Origin: Actinomycetota bacterium
GTDB taxonomy: Bacteria > Actinomycetota > Actinomycetes > JACCUZ01
Length of the DNA: 8,980 nucleotides
NCBI GenBank assembly: GCA_030841195.1
Contig: JAVEDA010000249.1
Location: 1-8,980 of the forward strand
Reading direction: 5' to 3'
Made by a program: the position numbers and the translations under genes. The first letter of the stretch is position 1; every line of letters starts with the position of its first letter. Below, piece by piece: positions 1-7,790 of this stretch. A model generated the notes under the pieces. That model worked only from the letters and a program-made list of their open reading frames with translations, did not search any database and had not been told where the DNA came from.

Positions 1-294
1 AGGCTGATCGCGACGGGCTACTACGGCCAGTCCAAGGGCACCTACGACCACTACTTCCACCTGTTCCTGCCACCCGTCGACGTGCTGTGGTCGTTCGGCA
101 AGGTGATGGTGTTCGCGGTGGTCATCATCCTGATCCACTGCTACTACGGCTACACGGCCAGCGGCGGTCCGGCCGGTGTGGGCATGGCCGTCGGCAAGGC
201 CATCCGCACCTCGATCGTGGCCATCAACCTGGTCGACTTCTTCCTCAGCCTTGCCATCTGGGGCGCCACCACCACCGTCCGGCTGGCGGGTTAG
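1..294 (+). CDS. yrbEB: YrbE/MlaE-family ABC permease, C-terminal part (YrbEB position)
   Basis: The last 97 residues of an MlaE/YrbE-type permease are visible, and the 5' part lies outside the window. This integral membrane subunit of the MCE lipid transporter would couple an Mkl/MceG-like ATPase to the MceA-F assembly. Visible are a hydrophobic segment at about residues 34-46 of the fragment, the family-typical stretch YYGYTASGGPAGVG (48-61), and a final hydrophobic helix (about 69-88) ending in a short tail. The reading frame is open from base 1 to the TAG at 292-294. mceA begins four bases later, so this is the second permease of the usual yrbEA-yrbEB pair. The subtype (A or B) is inferred from position, not from sequence. 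Confidence 0.93.
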   Translation, partial: RLIATGYYGQSKGTYDHYFHLFLPPVDVLWSFGKVMVFAVVIILIHCYYGYTASGGPAGVGMAVGKAIRTSIVAINLVDFFLSLAIWGATTTVRLAG

Positions 295-298
295 CCGG

Positions 299-1597
299 AT
301 GCTGATGAAGGCGCGCTCGCGCAGCGGTGTCGGCCAGAGGGTCGTGCTGCGGGTCTACGGCGTCGTCTTCCTGCTCGTCCTCGCCCTGCTGGTGGCATTC
401 ACGATCGCCGTCTACAACAAGACGTTCGTCCACGTGGTGCACGTGAGGCTGGAGACCGACCGGGTGGGCAACCAGCTGGCGCCGCCGGCCGACGTCAAGC
501 TGCGCGGGATGATCGTCGGCGAGGTGCGCTCGGTCTCCTCCGACGGGCGCAAGGCCACCGTGGACATCGCGCTGCAGCCGAAGACGGCCGGCCTGATCCC
601 GGCCAACGTCTCGGCCCGCCTGCTCCCGAAGACACTGTTCGGCGAGAAGTTCGTCGACCTCGTTCTGCCGGCCCGGCCCTCGCAGCGGCGGCTGTCCGAG
701 GGCGACGTGATCCCGCAGGACCGCTCGGCCACCGCCATCGAGCTCGAGCGGGTGCTCGACGACCTCCTGCCGCTCCTGCGCACGGTCCAGCCGGCCAAGC
801 TCAATGCCACCCTCAGCGCGCTGGCCACGGCGTTAGAGGGACGGGGCGAGCGACTGGGCCACAACCTCGAGCTGGTCGACGGCTACTTCACCCGGCTCAA
901 CCCCGAGCTGCCCGCCATCAAGAAGGACATCTCCGGCCTGGCCGACGTGTCGCAGATCTATGCCGACGCGGCCCCCGACCTGGTGCGGATGCTGCGGAAC
1001 TTCGCGGTGACCACGAGCACCATCAAGGCCAAGTCGGACGCATACGCGGGCTTCCTCGCGGGGACCGCCGGGTTCGCCACGACCACCCGGCAGCTGCTCG
1101 AGGAGAACGACGACCGGATCATCGAGCTGGCCGCTGTCGGCCGACCGACCCTCGAGCTGCTAGCGCGGTACTCCCCGGAGTACCCCTGCCTGCTCCAGGG
1201 CCTCACCCAGTCCAACGACTTCATCGGCAAGACGTTCGCGAACGGCGAGCTGCACATCACCCTCGAGGTCACCCAGGCCCGCAAGGGCTACGTGCCGGGG
1301 GAGGAGCCCGCCTGGGGAGAGAACCGTGGGCCGCACTGCTACGGGCTGCCGAGCCCGCCGCGGCCATGGCCGGGCAACCACTTCCGGGACGGCACCCATG
1401 GCGCCGGCACCGCGAACAGCGTCGTCCCCGGCTTCCTGGTGGACCCGCAGAGCGGTCTCCCGGGGACCGCGGAGGAGCAGCACGTCGTCGACGCCCTGGT
1501 CGCACCGCAGATGGGTGTGGCGGCCGACGACGTGCCGGACCTGGCGACCCTGCTGTTCGGGCCGATGGCGCGCGGGACGGCGGTGGGGCAGTCGTGA
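299..1597 (+). CDS. mceA: MCE family protein MceA (lipid transporter subunit)
   Basis: A 432-residue MCE subunit, first of the six expected to form the hetero-hexameric lipid-transfer ring and tunnel. After a basic N-terminus there is one membrane helix (about 15-38). The MCE domain follows (about 46-124) with the loop KTLFGEKFVDL (111-121), then a long helical region (about 145-290). The C-terminal part carries YSPEYPCLLQGL (291-302) and RGPHCYGLP (343-351), both typical of MceA and of the Mce4_CUP1-type region. C297 and C347 are the only cysteines and could form a disulfide outside the membrane. I chose the ATG at 299, four bases after the permease stop; the ATG at 305 is a near-equal alternative. 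The ribosome site is weak (GGCGGG, 285-290), which suggests translation coupled to the permease. The gene overlaps mceB by four bases (GTGA). Confidence 0.95.
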   Translation: MLMKARSRSGVGQRVVLRVYGVVFLLVLALLVAFTIAVYNKTFVHVVHVRLETDRVGNQLAPPADVKLRGMIVGEVRSVSSDGRKATVDIALQPKTAGLIPANVSARLLPKTLFGEKFVDLVLPARPSQRRLSEGDVIPQDRSATAIELERVLDDLLPLLRTVQPAKLNATLSALATALEGRGERLGHNLELVDGYFTRLNPELPAIKKDISGLADVSQIYADAAPDLVRMLRNFAVTTSTIKAKSDAYAGFLAGTAGFATTTRQLLEENDDRIIELAAVGRPTLELLARYSPEYPCLLQGLTQSNDFIGKTFANGELHITLEVTQARKGYVPGEEPAWGENRGPHCYGLPSPPRPWPGNHFRDGTHGAGTANSVVPGFLVDPQSGLPGTAEEQHVVDALVAPQMGVAADDVPDLATLLFGPMARGTAVGQS

Positions 1598-2616
1598 AGA
1601 CCCTTCCCTCGCTGATCAAGCTGGTCGTTTTCATCATCGTGACGGTGCTCGCCACCGGCCTGCTCGCAGCCACTATCGGCAACCTGCGCTTCGGCGGCAC
1701 CACGTCCTACGACGCTCTGTTCACCGACGCGACGGGTCTCCTCAAGGGCGACGACGTGCGCATCGCGGGGGTGCGGGTCGGCGAGGTCGACGGGGTCGCC
1801 GTGGCGCGCCGGGGTGACCGGTCGGTGGCCCGGGTGACCTTCAACGTCGACTCCGACCGCCCGGTGGCGGTCAGCACCCACGCGCAGATCCGCTACCGCA
1901 ACCTGGTCGGGCAGCGGTACGTCGCCCTCTCCGAGGGAGCCGGCTCCGGGCGCGTTCTCACCGAGCACGGCACCATCCCGCTGCGGCAGACGCAGCCGGC
2001 CCTGGACCTGACGGTCCTGTTCAACGGCTTCAAGCCGCTGTTCGCGGCGCTGAACCCGCAGGACGTCAACGCGTTCGCGATGGAGATCATCAAGACGCTC
2101 CAGGGCGAGGCCGGCGACGTGAACTCGTTGCTCGGCCACACCGCGTCGCTGACGTCGACACTGGCCGACCGCGACGCAGTCATCGGGCGGACCATCGACA
2201 ACCTCAATGCGGTGCTCGGCACCGTCGACGAGCGCGGCAAGCAGCTCTCCACCCTGATCTCCGAGCTGCAGCGGTTCGTCAGCGGCCTTGCATCGGATCG
2301 CGAGGCGATCGGTGCCTCGCTCACCAACATCGCCAACCTCGCGGACGCGACCGCGGGACTGGTGCAGGAGGGTCGGCCGGCGATCCGGGCCGACGTCAAG
2401 GAGCTCGGCGCGGTGGCGGGGACCCTGGACGACAACAAGAAGGTCGTCGCCGGTGTGCTGCAGCGGCTGCCTGGCAAGCTCGACACCATCACCCGGACGG
2501 CCACCTACGGGTCCTGGTTCAACTTCTACCTCTGCGACTTCGAGGGTCGCGTGATCCTGTCCAACACGATCACGTACACCCCCAACTACCACTCGTCGGC
2601 CGCGAGGTGCAGCTGA
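1594..2616 (+). CDS. mceB: MCE family protein MceB
   Basis: A 340-residue MCE subunit. One N-terminal membrane helix (about 8-28) is followed by the MCE domain (about 37-114) with LKGDDVRIAGVRVGEV (50-65) and the loop RNLVGQRYVAL (102-112). Repeating amphipathic helices (about 150-300) would build part of the lipid tunnel. The end carries YGSWFNFYLCDFEG (305-318), a MceB-type feature matched by NGRWFDTYIQN in MceC. Its two cysteines, C314 and C339, both lie in the exported end. The GTG at 1594 overlaps the mceA stop as GTGA, and GGTGGGG (1582-1588) sits five bases before it. The frame stays open upstream to 1366, but those residues would overlap the end of mceA and lack MCE features. No internal promoter is evident. 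Confidence 0.95.
   Translation: MKTLPSLIKLVVFIIVTVLATGLLAATIGNLRFGGTTSYDALFTDATGLLKGDDVRIAGVRVGEVDGVAVARRGDRSVARVTFNVDSDRPVAVSTHAQIRYRNLVGQRYVALSEGAGSGRVLTEHGTIPLRQTQPALDLTVLFNGFKPLFAALNPQDVNAFAMEIIKTLQGEAGDVNSLLGHTASLTSTLADRDAVIGRTIDNLNAVLGTVDERGKQLSTLISELQRFVSGLASDREAIGASLTNIANLADATAGLVQEGRPAIRADVKELGAVAGTLDDNKKVVAGVLQRLPGKLDTITRTATYGSWFNFYLCDFEGRVILSNTITYTPNYHSSAARCS
2604..2607 (+). promoter_or_regulatory. ribosome binding site deciding the mceC start
   Basis: GAGG lies eight bases before the ATG at 2616 and overlaps the in-frame GTG at 2607. It therefore favours the ATG, which itself overlaps the mceB stop by one base (TGATG), over the GTG. Confidence 0.6.
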
Positions 2617-3614
2617 TGTTGCGCAAGGTGCCAGCCCGGCGCGGCAGGTCGACGCCGTTCCGCGAGCGCAACCCGGTCGTGATCGGCGCGGTCGGCCTGG
2701 CGGTGATCGCCGCCATGCTGCTGCTGGCATTCAACATCGACAAGCTGCCGCTGCTGGCCGGCCAGTCGCAGTCGGCCGCCCTCTCCGAGGCCGGCGGGCT
2801 CAAGGCCGGCGACGACGTACGAATCGCAGGGGTCAAGGTCGGGAAGGTCACGGCGGTCGACCTGGAGGGGAGCCATGTCCGGGTCGACTTCCGGGTCGGC
2901 AGGTCCACCGAGCTCGGCTCGCAGACCTCGGCCACGGTCCGGATCAAGACCATCCTGGGGCAGAAGTTCCTCGCCCTGGAGCCGGCCGGCAAGGGAGACC
3001 TGACCCGGCAGATCCCGCTGTCCCGGACGACTCCGGCGTACGACGTGGTCGAGGCGTTCAGTGACCTGGCCACTACCACCGAGGACATCGACACCGGCCA
3101 GCTCGCGACCGCGCTCGACACGGTGGCGAACACGTTCCGGGACTCGCCCGAGAACGTCCGTACCGCGATCGACGGGCTGGGTCGCCTGTCCCGCACGGTC
3201 GCGTCCCGGGACGCGCAGCTGCGCGAGCTGTTGCAGCACGCCAACGGCGTGACCGGCGTGCTCGCCGATCGCAACAAGGAGCTGGTCAGCCTGCTCACCG
3301 ACGGCGACCTGCTGCTGCAGGAGCTGCGCAAGCGCCGCGCGGACATCCACACCCTGCTCGTCAGCACGGTCACCCTCTCGCAGCAGCTGACCGGGCTGGT
3401 CCGGGAGAACCGCGCGGCGATCGGCCCTGCCCTGGCCAACCTGAAGAACGTGCTCGCGACGCTGGAGGCCAACCAGGCGAACCTCGACCGGAGCATCCGG
3501 CTGGTGGCGCCGTTCGTTCGGGTCTTCGCCAACACGACCGGCAACGGCCGGTGGTTCGACACCTACATCCAGAACCTCGTGCCCGTCCCGGGCGGACCGG
3601 GGAGCCCGTCATGA
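2616..3614 (+). CDS. mceC: MCE family protein MceC
   Basis: A 332-residue MCE subunit. A basic 19-residue N-terminus precedes one membrane helix (about 20-40). The MCE domain (about 52-124) contains GLKAGDDVRIAGVKVGKV (61-78) and the loop KTILGQKFLAL (111-121). Long helices follow (about 142-300), with repeated patterns such as LADRNKELVSLL (216-227). It ends soon after NGRWFDTYIQNLVP (310-323), with a short Gly/Pro tail. It is the only one of the six MCE proteins here with no cysteine, and it lacks the long C-terminal extension seen in MceA and MceF. The ATG at 2616 overlaps the mceB stop by one base; a GTG at 2607 would add three residues. The stop overlaps the mceD start as ATGA. Confidence 0.95.
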   Translation: MLRKVPARRGRSTPFRERNPVVIGAVGLAVIAAMLLLAFNIDKLPLLAGQSQSAALSEAGGLKAGDDVRIAGVKVGKVTAVDLEGSHVRVDFRVGRSTELGSQTSATVRIKTILGQKFLALEPAGKGDLTRQIPLSRTTPAYDVVEAFSDLATTTEDIDTGQLATALDTVANTFRDSPENVRTAIDGLGRLSRTVASRDAQLRELLQHANGVTGVLADRNKELVSLLTDGDLLLQELRKRRADIHTLLVSTVTLSQQLTGLVRENRAAIGPALANLKNVLATLEANQANLDRSIRLVAPFVRVFANTTGNGRWFDTYIQNLVPVPGGPGSPS

Positions 3615-4729
3615 GCCGCCGGTCGATCGTCGCCAGCGGCCTGGCGCTGCTCCTCGTGGTCGCGCTCGCCGTTGTCCTGTGGCCCGGGGGAGGGACCACG
3701 CACGCCCGGGCAGAGTTCGTCCGCGCCGTCGGTCTCTACCCGGGCTCGGACGTGCGGATCCTCGGCGTCAAGGTCGGCAAGGTCACCAAGGTCACCCCGC
3801 ACGGGGACCGGGTGGTGGTGGATCTGGAGTACGACGACCGCTACTCCGTGCCCGCCGACGCCAAGGCCGTGGTCGTGTCGCCGTCGGTCGTCAGCGACCG
3901 GTACGTCCAGCTCACGCCGGTGTACACGAAGGGGCCGCGGCTCGCGGACGGCGCCCGGATCGCGCTCGCCGACACCGCGGTGCCGGTGGAGCTGGACCGG
4001 ATCTTCGCCAGCCTCAACGACCTGGACGTCGCGCTGGGCCCGGAGGGTGCGAACAAGACCGGTGCCCTGTCCCGGCTGCTCGCCGTCGGCGCCGACAACC
4101 TGGACGGGCAGGGCGGAAAGCTCAACCACACCCTCACCGATCTGTCCCGCGCGATCGGCACCCTGTCCGACGGGCGCGGCGACCTGTTCTCGACGGTGCG
4201 CAACCTGCAGGTCTTCACCACGGCCCTGGCGACCAGCGACTCCCAGGTCCGTTCGTTCAACACCGACCTGGCCAGCGTCGCCGACCAGCTGGCCGCCGAG
4301 CGCGGCGAGCTCGCCCTCGCCCTGAAGAACCTCGCGGTCGCCCTGGGCGAGGTGGCCTCCTTCGTGCGGTCCAACCGGGCGAACCTGACCACCGACATCT
4401 CCGGGCTGGCCGACCTCACCGGGACGCTGGCCAAGCAGAAGGACGCGCTGGCCGAGATCCTCGACGCCGGCCCGGTCGCGCTGTCCAACCTGCAGAACGC
4501 CTACAACCCGGCGTCCGGCACCCTCGACACCCGCGACAACGCGCAGCAGCTGGACGACCCGGGCCTGTTCCTGTGCTCGCTGCTGACCTCGCTCGGCCAG
4601 CCCAAGACGGTCTGCGACCAGATCGACAAGGTCCTGAAGAACAAGCAGTTCCCACCGCCAGGCGGCCTCCCGCAGCCGGGCGGCGGCCCGGACCTCACCC
4701 TCGGCGGCATCCTCGGGAGCACCCCGTGA
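3611..4729 (+). CDS. mceD: MCE family protein MceD
   Basis: A 372-residue MCE subunit. A short N-terminus (MSRR) leads into one membrane helix (about 6-24). The MCE domain (about 32-103) has LYPGSDVRILGVKVGKV (42-58), but its loop reads SVVSDRYVQL (92-101), with serine-aspartate where the other five subunits have a glycine followed by E or Q. The helical region covers about 125-295, then NAYNPASGTLDTRDN (297-311), a MceD-type signature, and a Pro/Gly-rich tail from 347. The two cysteines are C322 and C335. The ATG at 3611 overlaps the mceC stop (ATGA), and GGGGAG (3599-3604) lies six bases upstream. A longer open frame from 3551 has no better signal. Its stop overlaps the GTG of mceE. Confidence 0.95.
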   Translation: MSRRSIVASGLALLLVVALAVVLWPGGGTTHARAEFVRAVGLYPGSDVRILGVKVGKVTKVTPHGDRVVVDLEYDDRYSVPADAKAVVVSPSVVSDRYVQLTPVYTKGPRLADGARIALADTAVPVELDRIFASLNDLDVALGPEGANKTGALSRLLAVGADNLDGQGGKLNHTLTDLSRAIGTLSDGRGDLFSTVRNLQVFTTALATSDSQVRSFNTDLASVADQLAAERGELALALKNLAVALGEVASFVRSNRANLTTDISGLADLTGTLAKQKDALAEILDAGPVALSNLQNAYNPASGTLDTRDNAQQLDDPGLFLCSLLTSLGQPKTVCDQIDKVLKNKQFPPPGGLPQPGGGPDLTLGGILGSTP

Positions 4730-5973
4730 CGGCCCGGAGGCTGGCGACGACCGCGGCGGCGCTGCTCTGCGCCAGCAGCCTGACGGCGTGCCAGGGCGTG
4801 TACGACCTGCCGCTCCCGGGGGGCGCGGCCACCGGCAGCGACGCCTACCGGGTGACGGTCGACTTCGCCGACGTCCTGGACCTGGTGCCCCAGTCGTCGG
4901 TCAAGGTCAACGACGTCACGGTCGGAGCCGTCGACGACATCACGCTGGTCGGCTGGCACGCACGGGTCACGCTGCGGCTGCAGAAGTCGGTGCACCTGCC
5001 CGACAACGCGGTGGCCGAGCTGCGCCAGACCAGCCTGCTGGGCGAGAAGTTCGTCTCGCTGTCACCGCCCACCGCCGAGCCGCCGCAGGGCCGTCTCGGC
5101 GACGGCGACACGATCCCGCTACGGCGCTCCGGCCGGAACCCGGAGGTGGAGGAGGTTCTCTCCGCGCTGTCCCTGGTGCTCAACGGCGGCGGTGTCGCCC
5201 AACTCAAGACGATCAACGTGGAGCTCACCCGGGCGATGTCCGGGCACGAGGCGGACATCCAGGGGGCGATCCGCCAGCTCGACACCTTCGTCGGTGGCCT
5301 GGACGCGGACAAGAGCGAGGTCGTGCGGGCCCTGGACGGGCTGGACCGGCTCAGCGCCCGGCTGGCGGCCCAGAAGGGTGACATCGCGACGGCCGTCGAC
5401 AACCTCGGCCCCGGCCTCAAGGTGCTCGCCGACCAGCGGGCACAGCTGACCACGATGCTCACCGCGCTGTCCGACCTCGGCCGGGTCGGCACCCGGGTCA
5501 TCAACGCCAGCAAGGCCGACACCGTGGCCAATCTGCGCGCCCTCCAGCCGATCCTCACCAAGCTGGACGAGGCCGGCACCAACCTCCCCGGCGCGCTCGA
5601 GATGCTCGTCACCTACCCGTTCCCCCAGGCGGCGACCGACGGGGTACAGGGCGACTACACCAACCTGCGGATCACGGCCGACATCGACCTGCGGACCATC
5701 CTGACCAACTTGAACGGCGGCAAGGACCCGGGGCTGCCGTCGCTGCCGCCCGTCCCGAACCCGACCGGGCCGCTGCCACTGCCGACCGTGACGGTCCCCA
5801 GCGTCCCGCTGCCCTCGATCTCGCTGCCCGTCCCGCTGCCCACGTCGACGACGGCCGTGCCGCTCCCGAGCAACACCTGCGTGGCCGGCATCTGCATCGG
5901 CGCGCCGGCCGGCACGACCTCGGGTGCCTACGACACCAACCTGGCCCGGCTGATGATGGGGGGCCTGACGTGA
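4726..5973 (+). CDS. mceE: MCE family lipoprotein MceE (LprK-like)
   Basis: A 415-residue MCE subunit anchored as a lipoprotein, as expected for the E position. The signal peptide starts VTARRLATT and ends with the lipobox LTAC, so C22 should be the lipidated residue. The MCE domain (about 41-115) carries LVPQSSVKVNDVTVGAV (53-69) and the loop TSLLGEKFVSL (102-112). Helices span about 140-292, then VTYPFPQAATDGVQGDY (295-311). A proline-rich segment (about 336-382) of repeated PLP/VPLP units follows, then a short end with C385 and C390. The GTG at 4726 overlaps the mceD stop (GTGA), with GGGAG (4715-4719) six bases before it. The frame is open much further upstream through mceD, but that part is an antiphase shadow with Arg/Gly-rich composition. 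Confidence 0.95.
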   Translation: MTARRLATTAAALLCASSLTACQGVYDLPLPGGAATGSDAYRVTVDFADVLDLVPQSSVKVNDVTVGAVDDITLVGWHARVTLRLQKSVHLPDNAVAELRQTSLLGEKFVSLSPPTAEPPQGRLGDGDTIPLRRSGRNPEVEEVLSALSLVLNGGGVAQLKTINVELTRAMSGHEADIQGAIRQLDTFVGGLDADKSEVVRALDGLDRLSARLAAQKGDIATAVDNLGPGLKVLADQRAQLTTMLTALSDLGRVGTRVINASKADTVANLRALQPILTKLDEAGTNLPGALEMLVTYPFPQAATDGVQGDYTNLRITADIDLRTILTNLNGGKDPGLPSLPPVPNPTGPLPLPTVTVPSVPLPSISLPVPLPTSTTAVPLPSNTCVAGICIGAPAGTTSGAYDTNLARLMMGGLT

Positions 5974-7286
5974 TCCGCCGCGGCGTCAAGGTCCAGCTGG
6001 CCGTGTTCCTGCTCATCACGGTGGTCGGGATCAGCTTCGTCAGCGCCCGCTACATCGGGCTCGGCGACCTGTTCCTGGGGTCCGGCTACGTCGTGACCGT
6101 CGACCTCCCCGAGTCCGGCGGGATCTTCGAGAACGCCGAGGTGACCTACCGGGGGGTCGCCGTCGGCCGGGTCGACCGGCTCCGCCTCGCCGACAACGGC
6201 GTGCACGTCGACCTCCGGCTCGAGCGCGGTGTCACGGTGCCCCGGGACACCGATGCCGTGGTGGAGAACCGGTCCGCGGTCGGGGAGCAGTACGTCGACC
6301 TCCAGCCCAGGTCCCAGGGCGGGCCGTTCCTCGCCGACGGCGACCGGATCGCCAGCGACCGCACCCGCACGCCGCTGCACACCGAGACACTGCTGCTCAA
6401 CCTGGACCGGCTGGTCAACTCGGTGGACCGACGGGACCTGGTCGTGGTGATCGACGAGCTGGGCCGGGCGTTCTCGGGAACCGGTCCGGACCTGCAGCGG
6501 CTGCTGGACTCCGGTGACGCCTTGACCCGTGCCGCGGTCGACGCCCTGCCCGAGACGATCCGGCTGATCGAGGACGGGCAGACGGTGCTGGCCACCCAGC
6601 GGGAGTCCGGCTCGGCCATCGCGAGCTTCTCCAGCGACCTGGCCGACCTCAGCGACACGCTGCGCACCAGCGACGGCGACCTGCGCAAGGTCCTGGACAA
6701 CGGCGTGGTCGCCTCCCACGAGCTGCAGACGCTGATCCGCACCAACCGGAGCGCGATCTCGGCCCTGCTGGCGAACCTGCTGGTCAGTGGCCAGGTCACG
6801 GTGGCCCGGCTGGACGGGGTCGAGCAGGTGCTGGTCACCTACCCGGACAACGTGGCCGGCGGCTACACCGTGGTCCCGGGCGACGGGACCTCGCACTTCG
6901 GCCTGGTCCTGAACGCGGCCGACCCGCCGGTCTGCACCCAGGGCTACGGCGGCACCGACAAGCGGACCCCGCAGGACACCTCCGACGTGCCCGCCAACAC
7001 CGACGCCCGGTGCACGCTGCCGCGGGGCAGCGCCTCGTCGGTCCGCGGGGCCCAGAACGCGCCGGCACCTTCGGGGCGGTCCGCGCGCACCGTTCCCGGC
7101 GGGACGAACCCGGACGAGACGGGCAGGTCCGTTTCGCCGTCGTACCTGACCGGGTACGACCCGACCAGCGGGCTGGCCATGGGCGCGGGCAACACCCCCC
7201 TGGTGCTCGGCTCCGCCGGCGGCCAGCACGAGGCATTCGGAGAGGACTCATGGACATGGCTGCTGCTCGGACCGCTCAGTCGATGA
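5970..7286 (+). CDS. mceF: MCE family protein MceF
   Basis: A 438-residue MCE subunit, last of the six. One membrane helix (about 8-25) is followed by the MCE domain (about 40-113) with IFENAEVTYRGVAVGRV (52-68) and the loop RSAVGEQYVDL (101-111). The helical region spans about 135-285, with VLVTYPDNVAGGYTVV (287-302) at its end. About 130 residues of low-complexity, Gly/Ser/Pro-rich sequence follow, containing C322 and C348. The protein closes with EDSWTWLLLGPL (425-436), an end I associate with actinobacterial MceF proteins; its hydrophobic residues could contact membrane or a partner. The GTG at 5970 overlaps the mceE stop (GTGA) and has a G-run (5958-5963) six bases upstream. The 3' end overlaps the next gene. 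Confidence 0.94.
   Translation: MIRRGVKVQLAVFLLITVVGISFVSARYIGLGDLFLGSGYVVTVDLPESGGIFENAEVTYRGVAVGRVDRLRLADNGVHVDLRLERGVTVPRDTDAVVENRSAVGEQYVDLQPRSQGGPFLADGDRIASDRTRTPLHTETLLLNLDRLVNSVDRRDLVVVIDELGRAFSGTGPDLQRLLDSGDALTRAAVDALPETIRLIEDGQTVLATQRESGSAIASFSSDLADLSDTLRTSDGDLRKVLDNGVVASHELQTLIRTNRSAISALLANLLVSGQVTVARLDGVEQVLVTYPDNVAGGYTVVPGDGTSHFGLVLNAADPPVCTQGYGGTDKRTPQDTSDVPANTDARCTLPRGSASSVRGAQNAPAPSGRSARTVPGGTNPDETGRSVSPSYLTGYDPTSGLAMGAGNTPLVLGSAGGQHEAFGEDSWTWLLLGPLSR
7239..7246 (+). promoter_or_regulatory. ribosome binding site for the first Mce-associated gene
   Basis: GGAGAGGA inside the end of mceF is the best Shine-Dalgarno match near the following gene. From GGAG to the ATG at 7250 is seven bases; from AGGA to the ATG at 7256 is nine. 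It argues that translation begins at one of these two codons, before the mceF stop. Confidence 0.5.
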
Positions 7287-7780
7287 GGGGCAACGAGCCG
7301 ATGAGACGACGAGTGATCCTCGTGCTGCTGGCTGCCGTCGGCGTCGCCGCCGTCGTGCTGGCCACGACGTCCTGGTCCCGGACTGCGGACGCGGCCGACC
7401 ACGACGGCCGGCGGACCGCGGTCCTGGCCGCCGCCCGCCAGCAGGCCGTCAACTTCACCACCCTCGACTACCGGCACCTCGACCGCGACCTGGGCCGGGT
7501 GCTGCACGGCTCGACGGGGGACTTCCGCAAGCAGTTCCGGGCCGGCACCGCCGACCTGACGTCCCTGGTCACCCAGAACAAGGCGACCTCGGAGGGCGAG
7601 GTGCTCGACGCCGGCATCGTCAGCGACGACGCGGACTCGGCCCGGGTGCTCGTCGTGGCCGACAGCACGGTGACCAACTCGGCCGACGCCAAGCCGACCA
7701 AGCGGCACTACCGGATGCAGCTCGACCTGGTCCGGCACGGCAGCCGGTGGCTCGTCTCCGACCTGCAGTTCGTGGGCTGA
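7250..7780 (+). CDS. Mce-associated membrane protein (first of two)
   Basis: A protein of up to 176 residues, counted from the ATG at 7250. A basic stretch (MRRR, 18-21) precedes one membrane helix (about 22-40), so most of it would lie outside the cytoplasm. The exported part holds DYRHLDRD (73-80) and ends with a strand-rich region containing RWLVS (166-170). Both motifs recur in the next gene. This layout fits the Mas/Mam proteins that accompany mce operons in actinobacteria and stabilise or regulate the transporter. An NTF2-like fold is possible but cannot be shown here. It has no cysteine. The start is uncertain: in-frame ATGs lie at 7250, 7256, 7283 (ATGA overlap with the mceF stop) and 7301 (GAGGGG ten bases before it). 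All keep the membrane helix. Confidence 0.85.
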   Translation: MDMAAARTAQSMRGNEPMRRRVILVLLAAVGVAAVVLATTSWSRTADAADHDGRRTAVLAAARQQAVNFTTLDYRHLDRDLGRVLHGSTGDFRKQFRAGTADLTSLVTQNKATSEGEVLDAGIVSDDADSARVLVVADSTVTNSADAKPTKRHYRMQLDLVRHGSRWLVSDLQFVG

Positions 7781-7785
7781 GGAGG
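7781..7785 (+). promoter_or_regulatory. strong ribosome binding site for the second Mce-associated gene
   Basis: GGAGG directly follows the TGA of the upstream gene and stands five bases before the GTG at 7791. It is the best Shine-Dalgarno match in the operon part of the window and fixes this start. Confidence 0.8.
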
Positions 7786-7790
7786 TCCTG

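Noticed and set aside
1339..2730. 463-codon open frame on the minus strand
   Set aside because: It lies antisense to mceA/mceB/mceC, has Arg/Gly/Pro-rich composition typical of GC-rich shadow frames, and matches no family I recognise.
2570..3562. 330-codon minus-strand frame opposite mceC
   Set aside because: Its Ser/Arg-rich translation mirrors the codon pattern of mceC; it has no domain features.
3679..4725. Upstream extension of the mceE frame through mceD
   Set aside because: The residues are Arg/Gly/Pro-rich shadow sequence, and a real signal peptide with lipobox starts at the GTG at 4726.
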